From contig JAGCDO010000047.1 in NCBI GenBank assembly GCA_017651265.1, positions 1 to 64,000 of the forward strand: DNA of 64,000 nucleotides. Direction: 5' to 3'. The first letter of the stretch is position 1. Each line of letters opens with the position of its first letter. The notes beneath the pieces are model-generated. The model was not told the origin of the DNA and ran no database searches. It saw nothing but the letters and a program-made list of their open reading frames with translations. Shown here piece by piece: positions 16,959-26,191 of the stretch. The DNA is from Prevotella sp. (lineage in GTDB: Bacteria; Bacteroidota; Bacteroidia; Bacteroidales; Bacteroidaceae). The translations under genes and the position numbers were made by a program.

Positions 16959-19900
16959 TTAGATTTCATTAAGCATTGCAAGTGCCGCATCCACCGACGA
17001 GATGTTGGTCACTACCATAGAACGTTTGCCGTTGACCTCACGGAGGTTACAGCGGCGAACGTTTTTTGTAGCGTATTCGATCACGCGTCCGAAGGCCTCG
17101 CTCTGATAGTAAGGACTGTTGGGATTGCTCACAAAGAACAGGATCATCTTCTGCTGCTTGAGCATGATCTTCTCCACACCCAGCTGTTTACCAGCCACGC
17201 GCAGCGGCACCACACGAATCAGTTCCTCTGCCACCTCAGGAATAGCTCCGAAGCGGTCGCGCAAACGACTACGATAGGCTTCAAGTGCAGCCTCAAGGTC
17301 GTGTCGGTTCGCCAGGTTATCCAACTCACGGTAAAGCAGCATCCTTTCAGAATCATTCGGTACAAACTGATCCGGGAAATACATCTCGATGTCAGATTCA
17401 AGGGCACAGTCGTCGACGAAGTCGTAACTTTGAACATTGCGCTCGGCTCTGCCGCTTTGCTCTGCAAAGAACTTTGAACTTTGATCTTTATGATTAGCAC
17501 TAAGATCAGGTTGCTCAGAAGCATTTCTCGCGCCCCCGCGCCCCCGCACCCCCGCGCCTTCGTCCTCTCCCCTCTCTATGGAGGGGTCGGGGGTGGCTTC
17601 ATTCCTCAGCTCCGCCATGGCCTGATTCAGAATCTTCTGGTAGGTTTCGTAACCTAAGTCTTCCATGAACCCGCTTTGCTCAGCACCTAACAGGTTTCCT
17701 GCTCCACGGATATCCAGATCCTGCATGGAGAGGTTGAAGCCGCTGCCCAGATCCGAGAAGGTCTCCAGTGCCTCCAGACGCTTGCGTGCCTCCGTGGTGA
17801 GATGCACCGCAGGCGGAGCCAGAAGGTAGCAGAACGCCTTCTTATTACTGCGCCCTACCCTGCCTCGCATCTGGTGCAAGTCGCTCAGTCCGAAGTGGTG
17901 AGCATCGTTAATGATGATGGTATTGGCATTAGGAATATCGATACCGTTCTCCACGATGGTGGTAGAGAGCAGTACGTCGTAGTCGAAGTTAATGAACCCC
18001 ATCACCACCTTCTCCAGCTCCTCAGGCTTCATCTGTCCATGACCGATGGCCACGCGTGCATCAGGCACATATTTCCTGATCATCAAAGCCAGTTCGGGCA
18101 AGTTACTGATCCGGTCGTTCACGAAGAACACCTGTCCGTTCCTACTCATCTCGAACTCGATGGCATCGGCAATCACCTGTTTGTCGAAGGTATGCACCTC
18201 AGTATAGATGGGATAGCGGTTAGGCGGTGGAGTCTGTATGATACTCATGTCGCGCGCCCCCATCAACGAGAACTGCAGCGTTCGCGGAATCGGAGTGGCC
18301 GTCATGGTGAGCGTGTCCACATTGGTCTTCATCTTGCGCAGCTTCTCCTTTGTTGAAACGCCGAACTTCTGTTCCTCATCGATGATGAGCAGTCCGAGGT
18401 CCTTGAACTTCACCGTCTTCCCGATGAGTTTATGCGTACCGATAATGATATCAATCTTCCCCTCCTCCAGGTCGCTGAGAATCTCCTTGGTCTTCTTGGT
18501 GCTCCTCGCCCTTGAGAGATACTCCACCCTCACCGGCATTCCCTGCAATCGACTCGTAAAGGTCTGGTAATGCTGATAGGCCAGCACCGTTGTAGGAACC
18601 ATCACCGCCACCTGCTTCGAGTCGCAAGCCGCCTTGAACGCCGCACGGATGGCCACCTCGGTCTTACCAAAGCCCACATCGCCGCACACCAAGCGGTCCA
18701 TCGGTCGACTGCTTTCCATATCGGCCTTCACATCGTTGGTCGCCTTCAGCTGATCGGGCGTATCCTCATAGAGGAAGCTCGCCTCCAGCTCATGCTGCAT
18801 AAACGAGTCGGCACTGAAGGCAAAGCCCTTCTGATGTCGCCGTGTAGCATACAGCTTGATCAGGTCGCGGGCTATGTCCTTGATCTTCGACTTGGTCCGC
18901 TCCTTCATGCGGTTCCACGCACCCGTTCCCAAGGTTGAGAGTCGGGGCTGCACCTCACTGTCGCGCCTTTTGTATTTCGATATCTTATACAGCGAATGGA
19001 TGCTCACATCCACCTTGTCGTTATTCGCGTAGATAATGCGTATCACCTCCTGATAGCTGTTCCCCTGGGGAATACGCACCAGTCCGGCAAACCTTCCTAT
19101 TCCGAAATCCACATGCACGATATAGTCGCCCGGCTCCATCTCCTGCAGTTCCTTCAAGGTGAGCGCCACCTTTCCCGAACGGGCAGCATCGCTTCGCAGA
19201 CTGTACTTATGGAAGCGGTCGAATATCTGATGATCGGTGAACAGACAGATCTTCTGGTTATTGTCAACGAATCCTTCATGGAGCGTCTTGTCCACCGGCA
19301 TGAATGTGATGGGCTGTTTCGACATACTGTCGAAGATCTCGCGCAGACGCTGTTGCTGCTTGGCGCTGTCGGCCAGGATATACAACCTGTATCCCCGCTC
19401 CAGATAGTCGCTGAGCGACGAGATAAGCAGTTCGAAGTTCTTGTGGAACAGCGGCTGCGGGGTGACATCGAACGAGATGGTTGCCTGCGGCATACCCGTT
19501 GGTCGACTACCAATCTCTATCTTTCGGAAATCGGCTGCCTCTTCCGAGAACCTACTACCTGGCAGCAGGAAGCTCTCGGCCTGGGCCTCTTTCATGATGG
19601 TCTGCTGTTCCATCTCGGTGGCTCCCTCCATGCGTTCGGTGATAGCCTGACTGGAGAAACCTGCACGGTAGGTCTGCTCAATACTGTCGCGCACAAAGAG
19701 AAAACTCTTCATCACCAGCAACGTGTCGGCGGGCAGGAACTGCATGAACGGAATCTTCTCACTGCCAAGCGATGCCAGCTCAGGTACGATCTCCACCGAT
19801 TCCTTCTTGTCGCGCGACAGCTGACTCTGTACTTCAAAGGTGCGGATAGAGTCGATCTCATCACCGAAGAAATCCAGACGGAAGGGGTATTCGGAACTGA

Positions 19901-20498
19901 AGGAGAACACATCCAGGATACTTCCGCGCACGGCAAACTGTCCCGGCTCATAGACATATTCCACCTCCTTGAAACCTAAGTCGCGCAACTGACTCTCCAA
20001 GGCTGTCACCTCCTGCATATCGCCCACCTTCAACTGCATCGAACGCTCATCGAGCTTCGTCTTCGAGACAACCAGCTCAGCTAGCGCCTCAGGGTGCGTA
20101 ACGATGAAATGTGGAGTGTGGAGTGAGGAATGTGGAGTGTGGAGGGAAGATAACCTGCTCAGCACCTCGGTGCGCAGAATCTCGTTGGCCGCATCGCGCT
20201 GACCGTATTTCACCTGTCGGCGATAGGTGGAGGGGAAGAACAGCACCTGCTGCGTTCCCAGCAGCTGCGTCAGGTCGTGATAGAAATACCCTGCTTCCTC
20301 GGCATCTTGCAGAATAAACAATACGGTGTTGAGTGCTTTCGACTGTGTTTTCGTCAGGGATGCGAAAAACATGGGAGCTGATGAAGCTACTAATCCCTGC
20401 AGGAAAATGCTCTTCACAGAAACATCCTCCAGTGTATTGACCAATGCTCCCGACTGTGCCGAATGAGCATATACATCCAATAATTCTTGTATCTCCAT
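16959..20498 (-). CDS. mfd: Transcription-repair coupling factor Mfd with repeat-derived insertions
   Basis: Displaces RNA polymerase stalled at DNA lesions and recruits UvrA. It has 1179 residues: a UvrB-like N-terminal part, CarD/RID domain (about 470-530), an SF2 translocase with CGDVGFGKTE (about 600) and IIDEEQKFGV (DEEQ box), TRG 'RMRGRVGRS', and the C-terminal TRCF domain. Two segments do not look native. Residues 117-130 (SSLHTPHSSLHTPH) come from GTGGAGT-type 7-base units (20107-20147). Residues about 966-1022, before the conserved 'VDDCALESDIEMYFPD', come from several repeat types (about 17430-17600). Both keep the frame, so the protein is probably functional. The promoter is almost leaderless. 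Confidence 0.95.
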   Translation of the reverse strand: MEIQELLDVYAHSAQSGALVNTLEDVSVKSIFLQGLVASSAPMFFASLTKTQSKALNTVLFILQDAEEAGYFYHDLTQLLGTQQVLFFPSTYRRQVKYGQRDAANEILRTEVLSRLSSLHTPHSSLHTPHFIVTHPEALAELVVSKTKLDERSMQLKVGDMQEVTALESQLRDLGFKEVEYVYEPGQFAVRGSILDVFSFSSEYPFRLDFFGDEIDSIRTFEVQSQLSRDKKESVEIVPELASLGSEKIPFMQFLPADTLLVMKSFLFVRDSIEQTYRAGFSSQAITERMEGATEMEQQTIMKEAQAESFLLPGSRFSEEAADFRKIEIGSRPTGMPQATISFDVTPQPLFHKNFELLISSLSDYLERGYRLYILADSAKQQQRLREIFDSMSKQPITFMPVDKTLHEGFVDNNQKICLFTDHQIFDRFHKYSLRSDAARSGKVALTLKELQEMEPGDYIVHVDFGIGRFAGLVRIPQGNSYQEVIRIIYANNDKVDVSIHSLYKISKYKRRDSEVQPRLSTLGTGAWNRMKERTKSKIKDIARDLIKLYATRRHQKGFAFSADSFMQHELEASFLYEDTPDQLKATNDVKADMESSRPMDRLVCGDVGFGKTEVAIRAAFKAACDSKQVAVMVPTTVLAYQHYQTFTSRLQGMPVRVEYLSRARSTKKTKEILSDLEEGKIDIIIGTHKLIGKTVKFKDLGLLIIDEEQKFGVSTKEKLRKMKTNVDTLTMTATPIPRTLQFSLMGARDMSIIQTPPPNRYPIYTEVHTFDKQVIADAIEFEMSRNGQVFFVNDRISNLPELALMIRKYVPDARVAIGHGQMKPEELEKVVMGFINFDYDVLLSTTIVENGIDIPNANTIIINDAHHFGLSDLHQMRGRVGRSNKKAFCYLLAPPAVHLTTEARKRLEALETFSDLGSGFNLSMQDLDIRGAGNLLGAEQSGFMEDLGYETYQKILNQAMAELRNEATPDPSIERGEDEGAGVRGRGGARNASEQPDLSANHKDQSSKFFAEQSGRAERNVQSYDFVDDCALESDIEMYFPDQFVPNDSERMLLYRELDNLANRHDLEAALEAYRSRLRDRFGAIPEVAEELIRVVPLRVAGKQLGVEKIMLKQQKMILFFVSNPNSPYYQSEAFGRVIEYATKNVRRCNLREVNGKRSMVVTNISSVDAALAMLNEI
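17430..17600. repeat. Composite repeat insertion inside mfd
   Basis: Contains AACTTTGAACTTTGATCTTT heptads (about 17470), a CCCCCGCGCCCCCGCACCCC run (about 17530-17550) and a CTCTCTATGGAGGGGTCGGG segment (about 17570-17590) related to the CCCTAGCCCCTCC elements at 28318-28395. It is translated in frame as an Arg/Gly/Glu/Ser-rich linker. Confidence 0.75.
20107..20147. repeat. GTGGAGT heptad array inside mfd
   Basis: Units GTGGAGT, GTGGAGT, GAGGAAT, GTGGAGT, GTGGAGG. In coding sense it reads SSLHTPHSSLHTPH. Confidence 0.8.
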
Positions 20499-20505
20499 TA
20501 TTCGG

Positions 20506-20537
20506 CAAAATTACAACTAAGTGAGCGAATTACCAAA
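20506..20537 (-). promoter_or_regulatory. Promoter of mfd, nearly leaderless
   Basis: TTTG (20534-20537 on the minus strand), 20 bases, TAATTTTG (20506-20513). Only seven bases separate the box from the ATG, so the transcript should start at or within a few bases of the start codon. The spacer contains CGCTCACTTA, shared with the promoter-bearing palindromes. Confidence 0.75.
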
Positions 20538-20585
20538 TAAGATTGCAAATTTTGGAGACAAAAGGTCAAATTTATATAAGTTTTT

Positions 20586-20645
20586 GTGTTCGCTTTAGTT
20601 CTGAAAGAAATTAGAATAATTAGAATAATTATCCCAGAAATACTA
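20586..20645. repeat. Left copy of a 60-base inverted repeat flanking the accessory block
   Basis: Begins GTGTTCGCTTTAGTTCTGAA and ends ATTATCCCAGAAATACTA. Its reverse complement is at 28131-28190 with two differences in 60 bases. Inside it, CATTAAA-type 7-base units follow, as they do beside the right copy. Confidence 0.9.
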
Positions 20646-20700
20646 TTTGAACACCTTTAATCAGATTTTCCATTCTAAAAAATTTTGGTCCTTTGGCTTT

Positions 20701-20995
20701 ATACATTAAGCATTATACATTAAAGATTAAACATTACACATTAAACATTGGTCCTTTGGCTTTGTACATTAAAGATTCGTAGTCATTATATGATTAATTA
20801 TATGACTAATTACATGGTAATTACATGTAAACAAAAAACGGGAATTTGCTGGTATTGAAAACATATAATTACCACGAATTATCCATTAATTTTTGTTCTT
20901 TGGTTCTTTGGTTCTTTGGTCCTTTGGTCTAAATAAACATTAGTCCTTTGGTTCTTTGGTCTAACTAAACATTGGTCCTTGGTCGAAGGTAATCA
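20701..20995. repeat. Repeat-filled gap: CATTAAA heptads and GTTCTTTG octads
   Basis: 20701-20775 holds 7-base units (CATTAAG, CATTATA, CATTAAA, GATTAAA, CATTACA). 20890-20990 holds 8-base units (GTTCTTTG, GTCCTTTG) and two TCTAAATAAACATT/TCTAACTAAACATT blocks. Between them is an AT-rich stretch with ATATGATTAATTATATGA-like palindromes. No gene is seen. Confidence 0.75.
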
Positions 20996-21001
20996 TAAAG
21001 T

Positions 21002-21445
21002 TCAATGTTCAAAGTTTAATGTGAAAATTAGTTCGTCTATCGTACAGCAAACCTTATTGAACAGCTTATACATCAGCTCCGGCTCCTGCTTCTCAGGGAT
21101 ATAGGCGATGGTGAGCTTACCCTTCCCTGCGAACCATCCCGCCTCCGTATGAGCGCTGCGGCCACAAGGTAGAACCAATACGCACACATCGCACCCCTCC
21201 ATCGCCTCGATGTCGTTATGGAACTGACGTTCCGCTTTCGGGTGATGCAGCATCTCGCGGTACTGCTGTGGCGTCCACTCCATGTAATCCTCACTCACAC
21301 CACTCCACTTAAACCCTGGGTCACCCGATGGAGGATTGCGGAAGTCATAGACATCATGTCCTGCCTCCCTTAACCTGGCCACCACTTCAGGATAGAAAGT
21401 GTTGCGCCAGCTGCTTGCTACGTATATCTTGCGTTGTATCATCAT
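21002..21445 (-). CDS. Nucleoside 2-deoxyribosyltransferase-like protein
   Basis: 147 residues of the NDT/DUF4406-like Rossmann fold. KIYVASSWRN (about 5-14) is the phosphate or nucleotide loop, an acidic 'DVYDFRNPP' follows, and 'CGRSAHTEAGWFAGKGK' (about 97-113) is the second signature, whose Glu matches the family nucleophile. It may exchange or hydrolyse nucleobases, or modify nucleotides of invading DNA; the substrate is unknown. The last residues (TLNFEH) and stop codon are encoded by a heptad array that lies on the gene's 3' end. It is 17 bases from the peptidase gene, in the same direction. Confidence 0.75.
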   Translation of the reverse strand: MMIQRKIYVASSWRNTFYPEVVARLREAGHDVYDFRNPPSGDPGFKWSGVSEDYMEWTPQQYREMLHHPKAERQFHNDIEAMEGCDVCVLVLPCGRSAHTEAGWFAGKGKLTIAYIPEKQEPELMYKLFNKVCCTIDELIFTLNFEH

Positions 21446-21462
21446 TAGTAAATATCTCTTTT

Positions 21463-22041
21463 CTAACTGTTCTTGCTTTTATTGGAATCATGCTCACCTT
21501 TTATCCTTCTGCGCGTTTCCTTTCGCGCCTCTTTCCATTGCGGAAAGAATTTGTCCATCAGTGCATGGAAACGAGCATTATGACTTGGCTCTAACAGATG
21601 ACACAGTTCGTGAACCACCACATGTTCTACACACCAATCGGGCAACAACAATAAGTACGTTGAAAAGCGAATGCTGCGATTCTTCACATTGCATACGCCC
21701 CAACGGGATTTCATCGGCTTGAAGCTCAGTGCCGACGGTCTGACACCCATCACCGCTGCATATCGTTCCACCAAAGGCTCAACCAACGCTCTGGTCTTTT
21801 CCACAGCCTCAGTCTTTTGAGCCTTTGTAGTCAACGGTAGCTGATTATAGAATGCAGCTTGCTGTTCCTGTCGTTCAGCAACCCTCTTTCTTGTCTCAAC
21901 AATCCATTCCTGATGCTGTACAATAAAAGCCTCCACCTCTTTTTTCGACATACCGAAAGGAGCCGACACATGTACATCGCCATTCTTCACGATGCGCATC
22001 GACAGTCTGCTTGTCCGTCTGTATGTCAATTCTATAGCCAT
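21463..22041 (-). CDS. YgjP-type (DUF45) zinc metallopeptidase
   Basis: 192 residues. The HELCHLLEPSHNARFH stretch (about 150-165) gives the HExxH zinc site plus the distal His, as in the DUF45/SprT-like M48 group, which often accompanies type I restriction or helicase genes. It follows the helicase gene by nine bases and probably shares its transcript. 'KSRWGVCNVKNRSIRFSTYL' at about 120-139 is the usual core before the active site. The protein substrate is not known. Confidence 0.85.
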   Translation of the reverse strand: MAIELTYRRTSRLSMRIVKNGDVHVSAPFGMSKKEVEAFIVQHQEWIVETRKRVAERQEQQAAFYNQLPLTTKAQKTEAVEKTRALVEPLVERYAAVMGVRPSALSFKPMKSRWGVCNVKNRSIRFSTYLLLLPDWCVEHVVVHELCHLLEPSHNARFHALMDKFFPQWKEARKETRRRIKGEHDSNKSKNS

Positions 22042-22050
22042 ATATTGTTC

Positions 22051-24831
22051 TTAATTTGTCAGTCCAAAATCATATTGCAAGTAATCAGGCAGCTCATTTT
22101 CCATGTGAATGTCGAAGATAAAGGTACGTTTACGCTGTTCATTCTGAGATGGTCGTGGATTATCCAAATGACCTTTTCCTACGTAGGTAAATGGTAGAGT
22201 TATACCATTCTCGCTTTCTACTTTACGAATAAACAAATGTGCATATTTGCTTGTCTTTAATGCTCTTAACTGACTATCGCTGATGTTTGCCATACATTCC
22301 CACTGAAAAACAGAAGGCTCGAGGAACTTGTCCTTGTAGTTTAAATGTTCCATTCCTTCTGCAATGTCCTTCTTTATTGAGGCAAAAATATACACATCGC
22401 CATCTGTGCCATAGTAGGTTCCTACTGCAGTATATCCAGGGTTAACGCATCTTCTTATCTGGACTTGGTCATACCGATAGTCGTTCCAAAGCAAGAACAT
22501 ATCATTTGCTTTGGCATAGTCGGCTTTATATTTGGTCAGCCCATATTCAAGAAGGTCTTCCAGATAGTCTTTAAATCCATTGTTAAGCTCGCAATTCAAA
22601 ATAGCAGTATCTCCATCAGTGATAATGGTCCCACTTTTCTCCAGATATTCCAATGCATGGTGAAACTCCTTTCTATTATAATTCTGGACTTCAGCCCTCA
22701 CCTTTTCTTCTATAGAACGAATACTATGGTCACCTACAAGCAGGTATTTGCAAATCAGATAGTCGTGAGGACGAACTAATTGTAACAGCCCAGACAGATA
22801 ATTGATGACATTTTCTTGCTCGGCGTTGAATTCTATCAGATTCTCTTCATCTATGCCTTTCAAAAAGCCATAATACGAATTCGTCTTTTTATTAGAAATC
22901 TTAATCTGCATGAACTTAAGCAAATCTGGAGCACTGTCACTATTCAGATAGTCCATGTGTTTGGGATATGTAGGCGCATTGATGTACTTCTTGAAGTTAT
23001 TATAGTCTTGCTTCATATACTTTAGACTATAGAAGTTCTCGTTTTCCACATAATTTAGGATTTCATCCTTCGAAAGACTGTCAATATTGATTTCCACACC
23101 AAATTGTTCCAATCCCAACGGTTTGAAATCATCCCTAACCAATGCTATCAACAAACGTTTTTCCATCACAAACTTCTGAGCCAAGCCACCCAAGGCCAAT
23201 GCAATCTGTGCACTACGTTTATAATTGTTACCGATAAAATCAACAACAGGGACATACGCCTTATTGTCGTATTTTCGCAATCCACGTCCTAACTGCTGTA
23301 TGAAGATGGTAGATGACTCCGTGGGCCGCAGGAATAACACCATGTTGACACCAGGTATATCTACACCCTCATTCAGTATGTCAACGGCACAGAGAACCTC
23401 CAAGGTGTCCTCTCTGTCACTCTGCAAGTCTTCGTATGCCCTAACACGCTCACCTGTATCGTTCTTACCTGTCAGATAAGCCGTTTTATAATAAGATCCC
23501 AAGGCTTCAGCCATCATTTTTGCATGGGATACCGTCTTGCAAAAAGCCAGCGCCTTTAGTTTCTGGTTTTGAACGCGATACTTCTCTATTTGCTCAACAA
23601 CAAATTCGCAATGTTCATCAGTTACAAATTGAGAAATCATCCTGCGCTCATTCTCTTTGGAGAAGTCCACCCTGTTATCACGTATACCAAAATACTTGAA
23701 TGGTACTATCAAATCGTTTACTAGTGCATCACGCAATCTCAGTTCATACGGTACATTATTCCCAAACAGCTCATAGACATCTTGATTATCCATACGTTCT
23801 GGAGTAGCCGTCAAACCGAGCAAGAACTCAGGTTCAAAATAATCAATGATTTTCTTATAAGATTCAGCTGCTGCATGGTGACATTCGTCAATGATGATGT
23901 AATCGAACTGTTTCTTGTCGAATAATTCCAAAGACCTACACATAGAAACATTCGTAGAGAACAGAAATGGCGCATCCAAATCTTTTTGCTCACCTGTGTA
24001 TTTGCCCATAAAGACATCACCGCCAAATACATTTTGAAAAGTGACAAGTGATCGTTCTAGTATTGAACCCTCATGAACGATATACAAAAGATGATCTGGA
24101 GCAAAATTCAATGCATCGAAGGCAGCCAAATAGGTTTTACCACTACCTGTAGCTGCCACAACAAGCGCTTTGTCTTGTCCCATTGCCCTGTAGCGATTCA
24201 ACTCACGGAGAGCTTTCCTTTGCATAAAGTTGGGCTTTATTTGGTGAGCAGACAAGTCATAGTCCATATCCCAACGCTCTATTGCAAAGTTTAGTCGCTG
24301 GGCGTATTTGTTGATTAGTGTAGCATCCAATGGCAGTGTTTTCTCCCATAGGCAACGGAATTCTTCCTTGGCATTTAGAATGGTTTCATTATTTGAGGAG
24401 ACCCGAAGCATCATGTCCCACTCAATATTCTTAAGCAAAGCAAACCTCGTAATGTTTGACGAACCAATAATGAGTTCTGACTCTGAACCATAATCAAAGA
24501 TATATCCCTTGGAATGAAAGCCAAATTTCTCATAGTTCTTTTCGTCATAAAAACAATCGTAATCAAGATGACACTGGAAGTTAGGGCGATTAGACAATTC
24601 TAAGAAGAATTTAATAGACTCTACGTCAGTGAAGTTCTGGTAGGTGGTTGTTATAACTCTACCTTCCACACCTCGTTCTATGGCTGCCTTAATATCTTGC
24701 GATAGTAAGACTAAGCCAGCTCTTTTAATAAAACTAACTGAAAAGCAGAATGACTTACACGTTCTTAGACTTTGCTTGACTTTGTCTAAAAATGTTTGTT
24801 CTGAATAGTTTGTTAAGAACTGTGATTCCAT
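22051..24831 (-). CDS. HKD-phosphodiesterase / SF2 helicase / DUF3427 fusion protein
   Basis: A 926-residue protein likely to act on nucleic acid. The N-terminal PLD-like domain has one HKD motif (H106, K108, D113, GSSN 123-126). The SF2 helicase follows with Walker A TGSGKT (228-233), DECH (315-318), TATP (341-344) and motif VI QLGRGLRK (about 530). From about 600 to the end is a DUF3427-like region with 'YYGTDGDVYIFASI' near 840. Such stand-alone proteins occur in defence-rich regions, but no experiment is known to me for this architecture. It heads a leftward run with the peptidase and the deoxyribosyltransferase-like gene, and has its own promoter in a palindromic element. Confidence 0.88.
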   Translation of the reverse strand: MESQFLTNYSEQTFLDKVKQSLRTCKSFCFSVSFIKRAGLVLLSQDIKAAIERGVEGRVITTTYQNFTDVESIKFFLELSNRPNFQCHLDYDCFYDEKNYEKFGFHSKGYIFDYGSESELIIGSSNITRFALLKNIEWDMMLRVSSNNETILNAKEEFRCLWEKTLPLDATLINKYAQRLNFAIERWDMDYDLSAHQIKPNFMQRKALRELNRYRAMGQDKALVVAATGSGKTYLAAFDALNFAPDHLLYIVHEGSILERSLVTFQNVFGGDVFMGKYTGEQKDLDAPFLFSTNVSMCRSLELFDKKQFDYIIIDECHHAAAESYKKIIDYFEPEFLLGLTATPERMDNQDVYELFGNNVPYELRLRDALVNDLIVPFKYFGIRDNRVDFSKENERRMISQFVTDEHCEFVVEQIEKYRVQNQKLKALAFCKTVSHAKMMAEALGSYYKTAYLTGKNDTGERVRAYEDLQSDREDTLEVLCAVDILNEGVDIPGVNMVLFLRPTESSTIFIQQLGRGLRKYDNKAYVPVVDFIGNNYKRSAQIALALGGLAQKFVMEKRLLIALVRDDFKPLGLEQFGVEINIDSLSKDEILNYVENENFYSLKYMKQDYNNFKKYINAPTYPKHMDYLNSDSAPDLLKFMQIKISNKKTNSYYGFLKGIDEENLIEFNAEQENVINYLSGLLQLVRPHDYLICKYLLVGDHSIRSIEEKVRAEVQNYNRKEFHHALEYLEKSGTIITDGDTAILNCELNNGFKDYLEDLLEYGLTKYKADYAKANDMFLLWNDYRYDQVQIRRCVNPGYTAVGTYYGTDGDVYIFASIKKDIAEGMEHLNYKDKFLEPSVFQWECMANISDSQLRALKTSKYAHLFIRKVESENGITLPFTYVGKGHLDNPRPSQNEQRKRTFIFDIHMENELPDYLQYDFGLTN

Positions 24832-24889
24832 ACTGATTATATTTTAATGCAGAATCATCTTCACCTCTACATTTGTCATTTGATAATAC

Positions 24890-24985
24890 CGACTACAAAG
24901 ATACGAAAAAGCGAGTACAAAACAAAAGAAAAGCTGTTTTTCTTTTCTTTGTCGAGCGAATGTCTTCGGTAAAGTAAGTTACGAA
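24890..24985. repeat. Palindromic promoter-bearing element, copy B
   Basis: Minus-strand reading: ATTCGCTCGACAAAGAAAAG, a loop, CTTTTCTTTTGTTTTG, ACTCGCTTTTTCGTATCTTT and G. It has the same architecture as 14715-14800 with a different stem sequence. Confidence 0.6.
24896..24926 (-). promoter_or_regulatory. Promoter of the helicase run
   Basis: TTTG (24923-24926 on the minus strand), 19 bases, TATCTTTG (24896-24903), about 64 bases before the helicase start. The rest of 24832-25111 shows no convincing gene. Confidence 0.75.
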
Positions 24986-25111
24986 AAATACATCTTTGAG
25001 GAATACGTAGGGATTTTTGTCTTGACAAACAAAAAAACACAGATACATCATGAGCCAGTAAAGAACGTAACTGAAACCTGCCCCGTGTCACACTGGAGAA
25101 ATTGGCATTAG

Positions 25112-25333
25112 TTAGTTCGTTTTGTTTACCAATGATTCCAAACTCCAACCGCAGATGGCTATAAAGAAGTCATCTGCATGCTCGTTGTTAAGAGAGGCAA
25201 GAAGAAGTTGGCGGGATTTCTTGTAATAAGGTTCTTCGTCGGAGTTGATCTCATTCAGTAGGGTTTCGAAGAATTTTTCAAGGAATTCTTCAGAATCTAT
25301 GTCAAGAATAGCTTGGATTTGTTCTTTTTCCAT
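25112..25333 (-). CDS. Small acidic protein, unknown
   Basis: 73 residues from the ATG at 25333, beginning MEKEQIQAILDIDSEEF and rich in Glu and Leu, so probably all-helical and cytosolic. It ends in 'FFIAICGWSLESLVNK'. TACCTTTG stands 16 bases upstream, which supports a real gene. No family was recognised. It could be an immunity or regulatory partner of the neighbour at 25415, but nothing in the sequence proves that. Confidence 0.6.
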   Translation of the reverse strand: MEKEQIQAILDIDSEEFLEKFFETLLNEINSDEEPYYKKSRQLLLASLNNEHADDFFIAICGWSLESLVNKTN

Positions 25334-25414
25334 AAATGCTTTTATTTGCAAAGGTAATAATATATGGGGTATGTGTCAAATGAATTAACAACTACCAGGG
25401 ATTGCCAGGATTGA

Positions 25415-25939
25415 TTAAGAAATAGGGATGCCTATGTCATAGCCATTATTAACACATTCATTTAGTCTGTCTTCATCTTCTATCATTCCTTCTGTTCCAT
25501 CGTCATAGAGCTGACACATGTCACACCATCTACCATTATACCATAGATGGCGTGCTTCTTCTGACGTTAGAATACGCCAAACAGTCTTACCTTCTTCATC
25601 TTCAACACGAAGTGCTTTAAAGTAGTTACTCCAATCAAGTTGGTAATAGCTTAGCTGGTCTCGATGATCATATATAGTCTCGTATATTTGTATTTGTCTG
25701 TCAATACTATACACGTGGTCGAATGTAAGGATACTATTCCCATCTTCGTAAAAAGTGATGATGTCAAAGTCAATGGATATGCTATTCACATGAATAGAAA
25801 CAGAAAGGTAGTTCTCGTAGTCATCTATCCATAGATCATCAATGTCTTTATTGAGTTTAATAGTGCCATAGCCGAGACTGAGTATTTCTTTCTTAATCTG
25901 AGGCGTTATTGTTTTGAAATCGCGCTTTGTTTCCATCAT
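25415..25939 (-). CDS. Acidic protein of unknown function in the accessory block
   Basis: About 174 residues starting at the MMETKRDF double Met. It is acidic, Tyr- and Asp-rich, with a strand pattern 'YLSVSIHVNSISIDFDIITFYEDG' split over about 50-75 and a Cys pair in WCDMCQLYDDG near the C-terminus. No signal peptide or membrane helix. A good promoter lies just upstream. No family recognised; size and composition resemble immunity-type or phage-encoded proteins, which is only an impression. Confidence 0.6.
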   Translation of the reverse strand: MMETKRDFKTITPQIKKEILSLGYGTIKLNKDIDDLWIDDYENYLSVSIHVNSISIDFDIITFYEDGNSILTFDHVYSIDRQIQIYETIYDHRDQLSYYQLDWSNYFKALRVEDEEGKTVWRILTSEEARHLWYNGRWCDMCQLYDDGTEGMIEDEDRLNECVNNGYDIGIPIS

Positions 25940-25950
25940 TCTTTTTTCAG

Positions 25951-25982
25951 CAAAGATAATCCGGAATATAATTATCTGCAAA
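25951..25982 (-). promoter_or_regulatory. Promoter of the 174-residue unknown gene
   Basis: TTTG (25979-25982 on the minus strand), 20 bases, TATCTTTG (25951-25958), 11 bases before the start codon. Confidence 0.75.
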
Positions 25983-26191
25983 TATTCCGGCATTCTTTAA
26001 TATTTTACCGGATTTGTTAAGAATTTGGCATAAGGAAATGCAAACTCTTTATTGCAAATCTAACTGAAAGGTGAACAAGGAAACAAGAAGTAAGCATGAC
26101 TGGTATACTACCCTTTGTCACGCTTAAAGGAAAGCTGAATAAAAGTTGGAGAGAAAAGGAGAGCCGGCGTTTGCCAGCTCTCTTTATCAAA

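Noticed and set aside
20701-20995. Possible CRISPR array
   Set aside because: Units are 7-8 bases without spacers of even length, and no cas gene is nearby.
24876-25148. 90-codon frame upstream of the helicase
   Set aside because: It runs through the promoter-bearing palindrome and into the stop region of the 73-residue gene; no start signal or family match.
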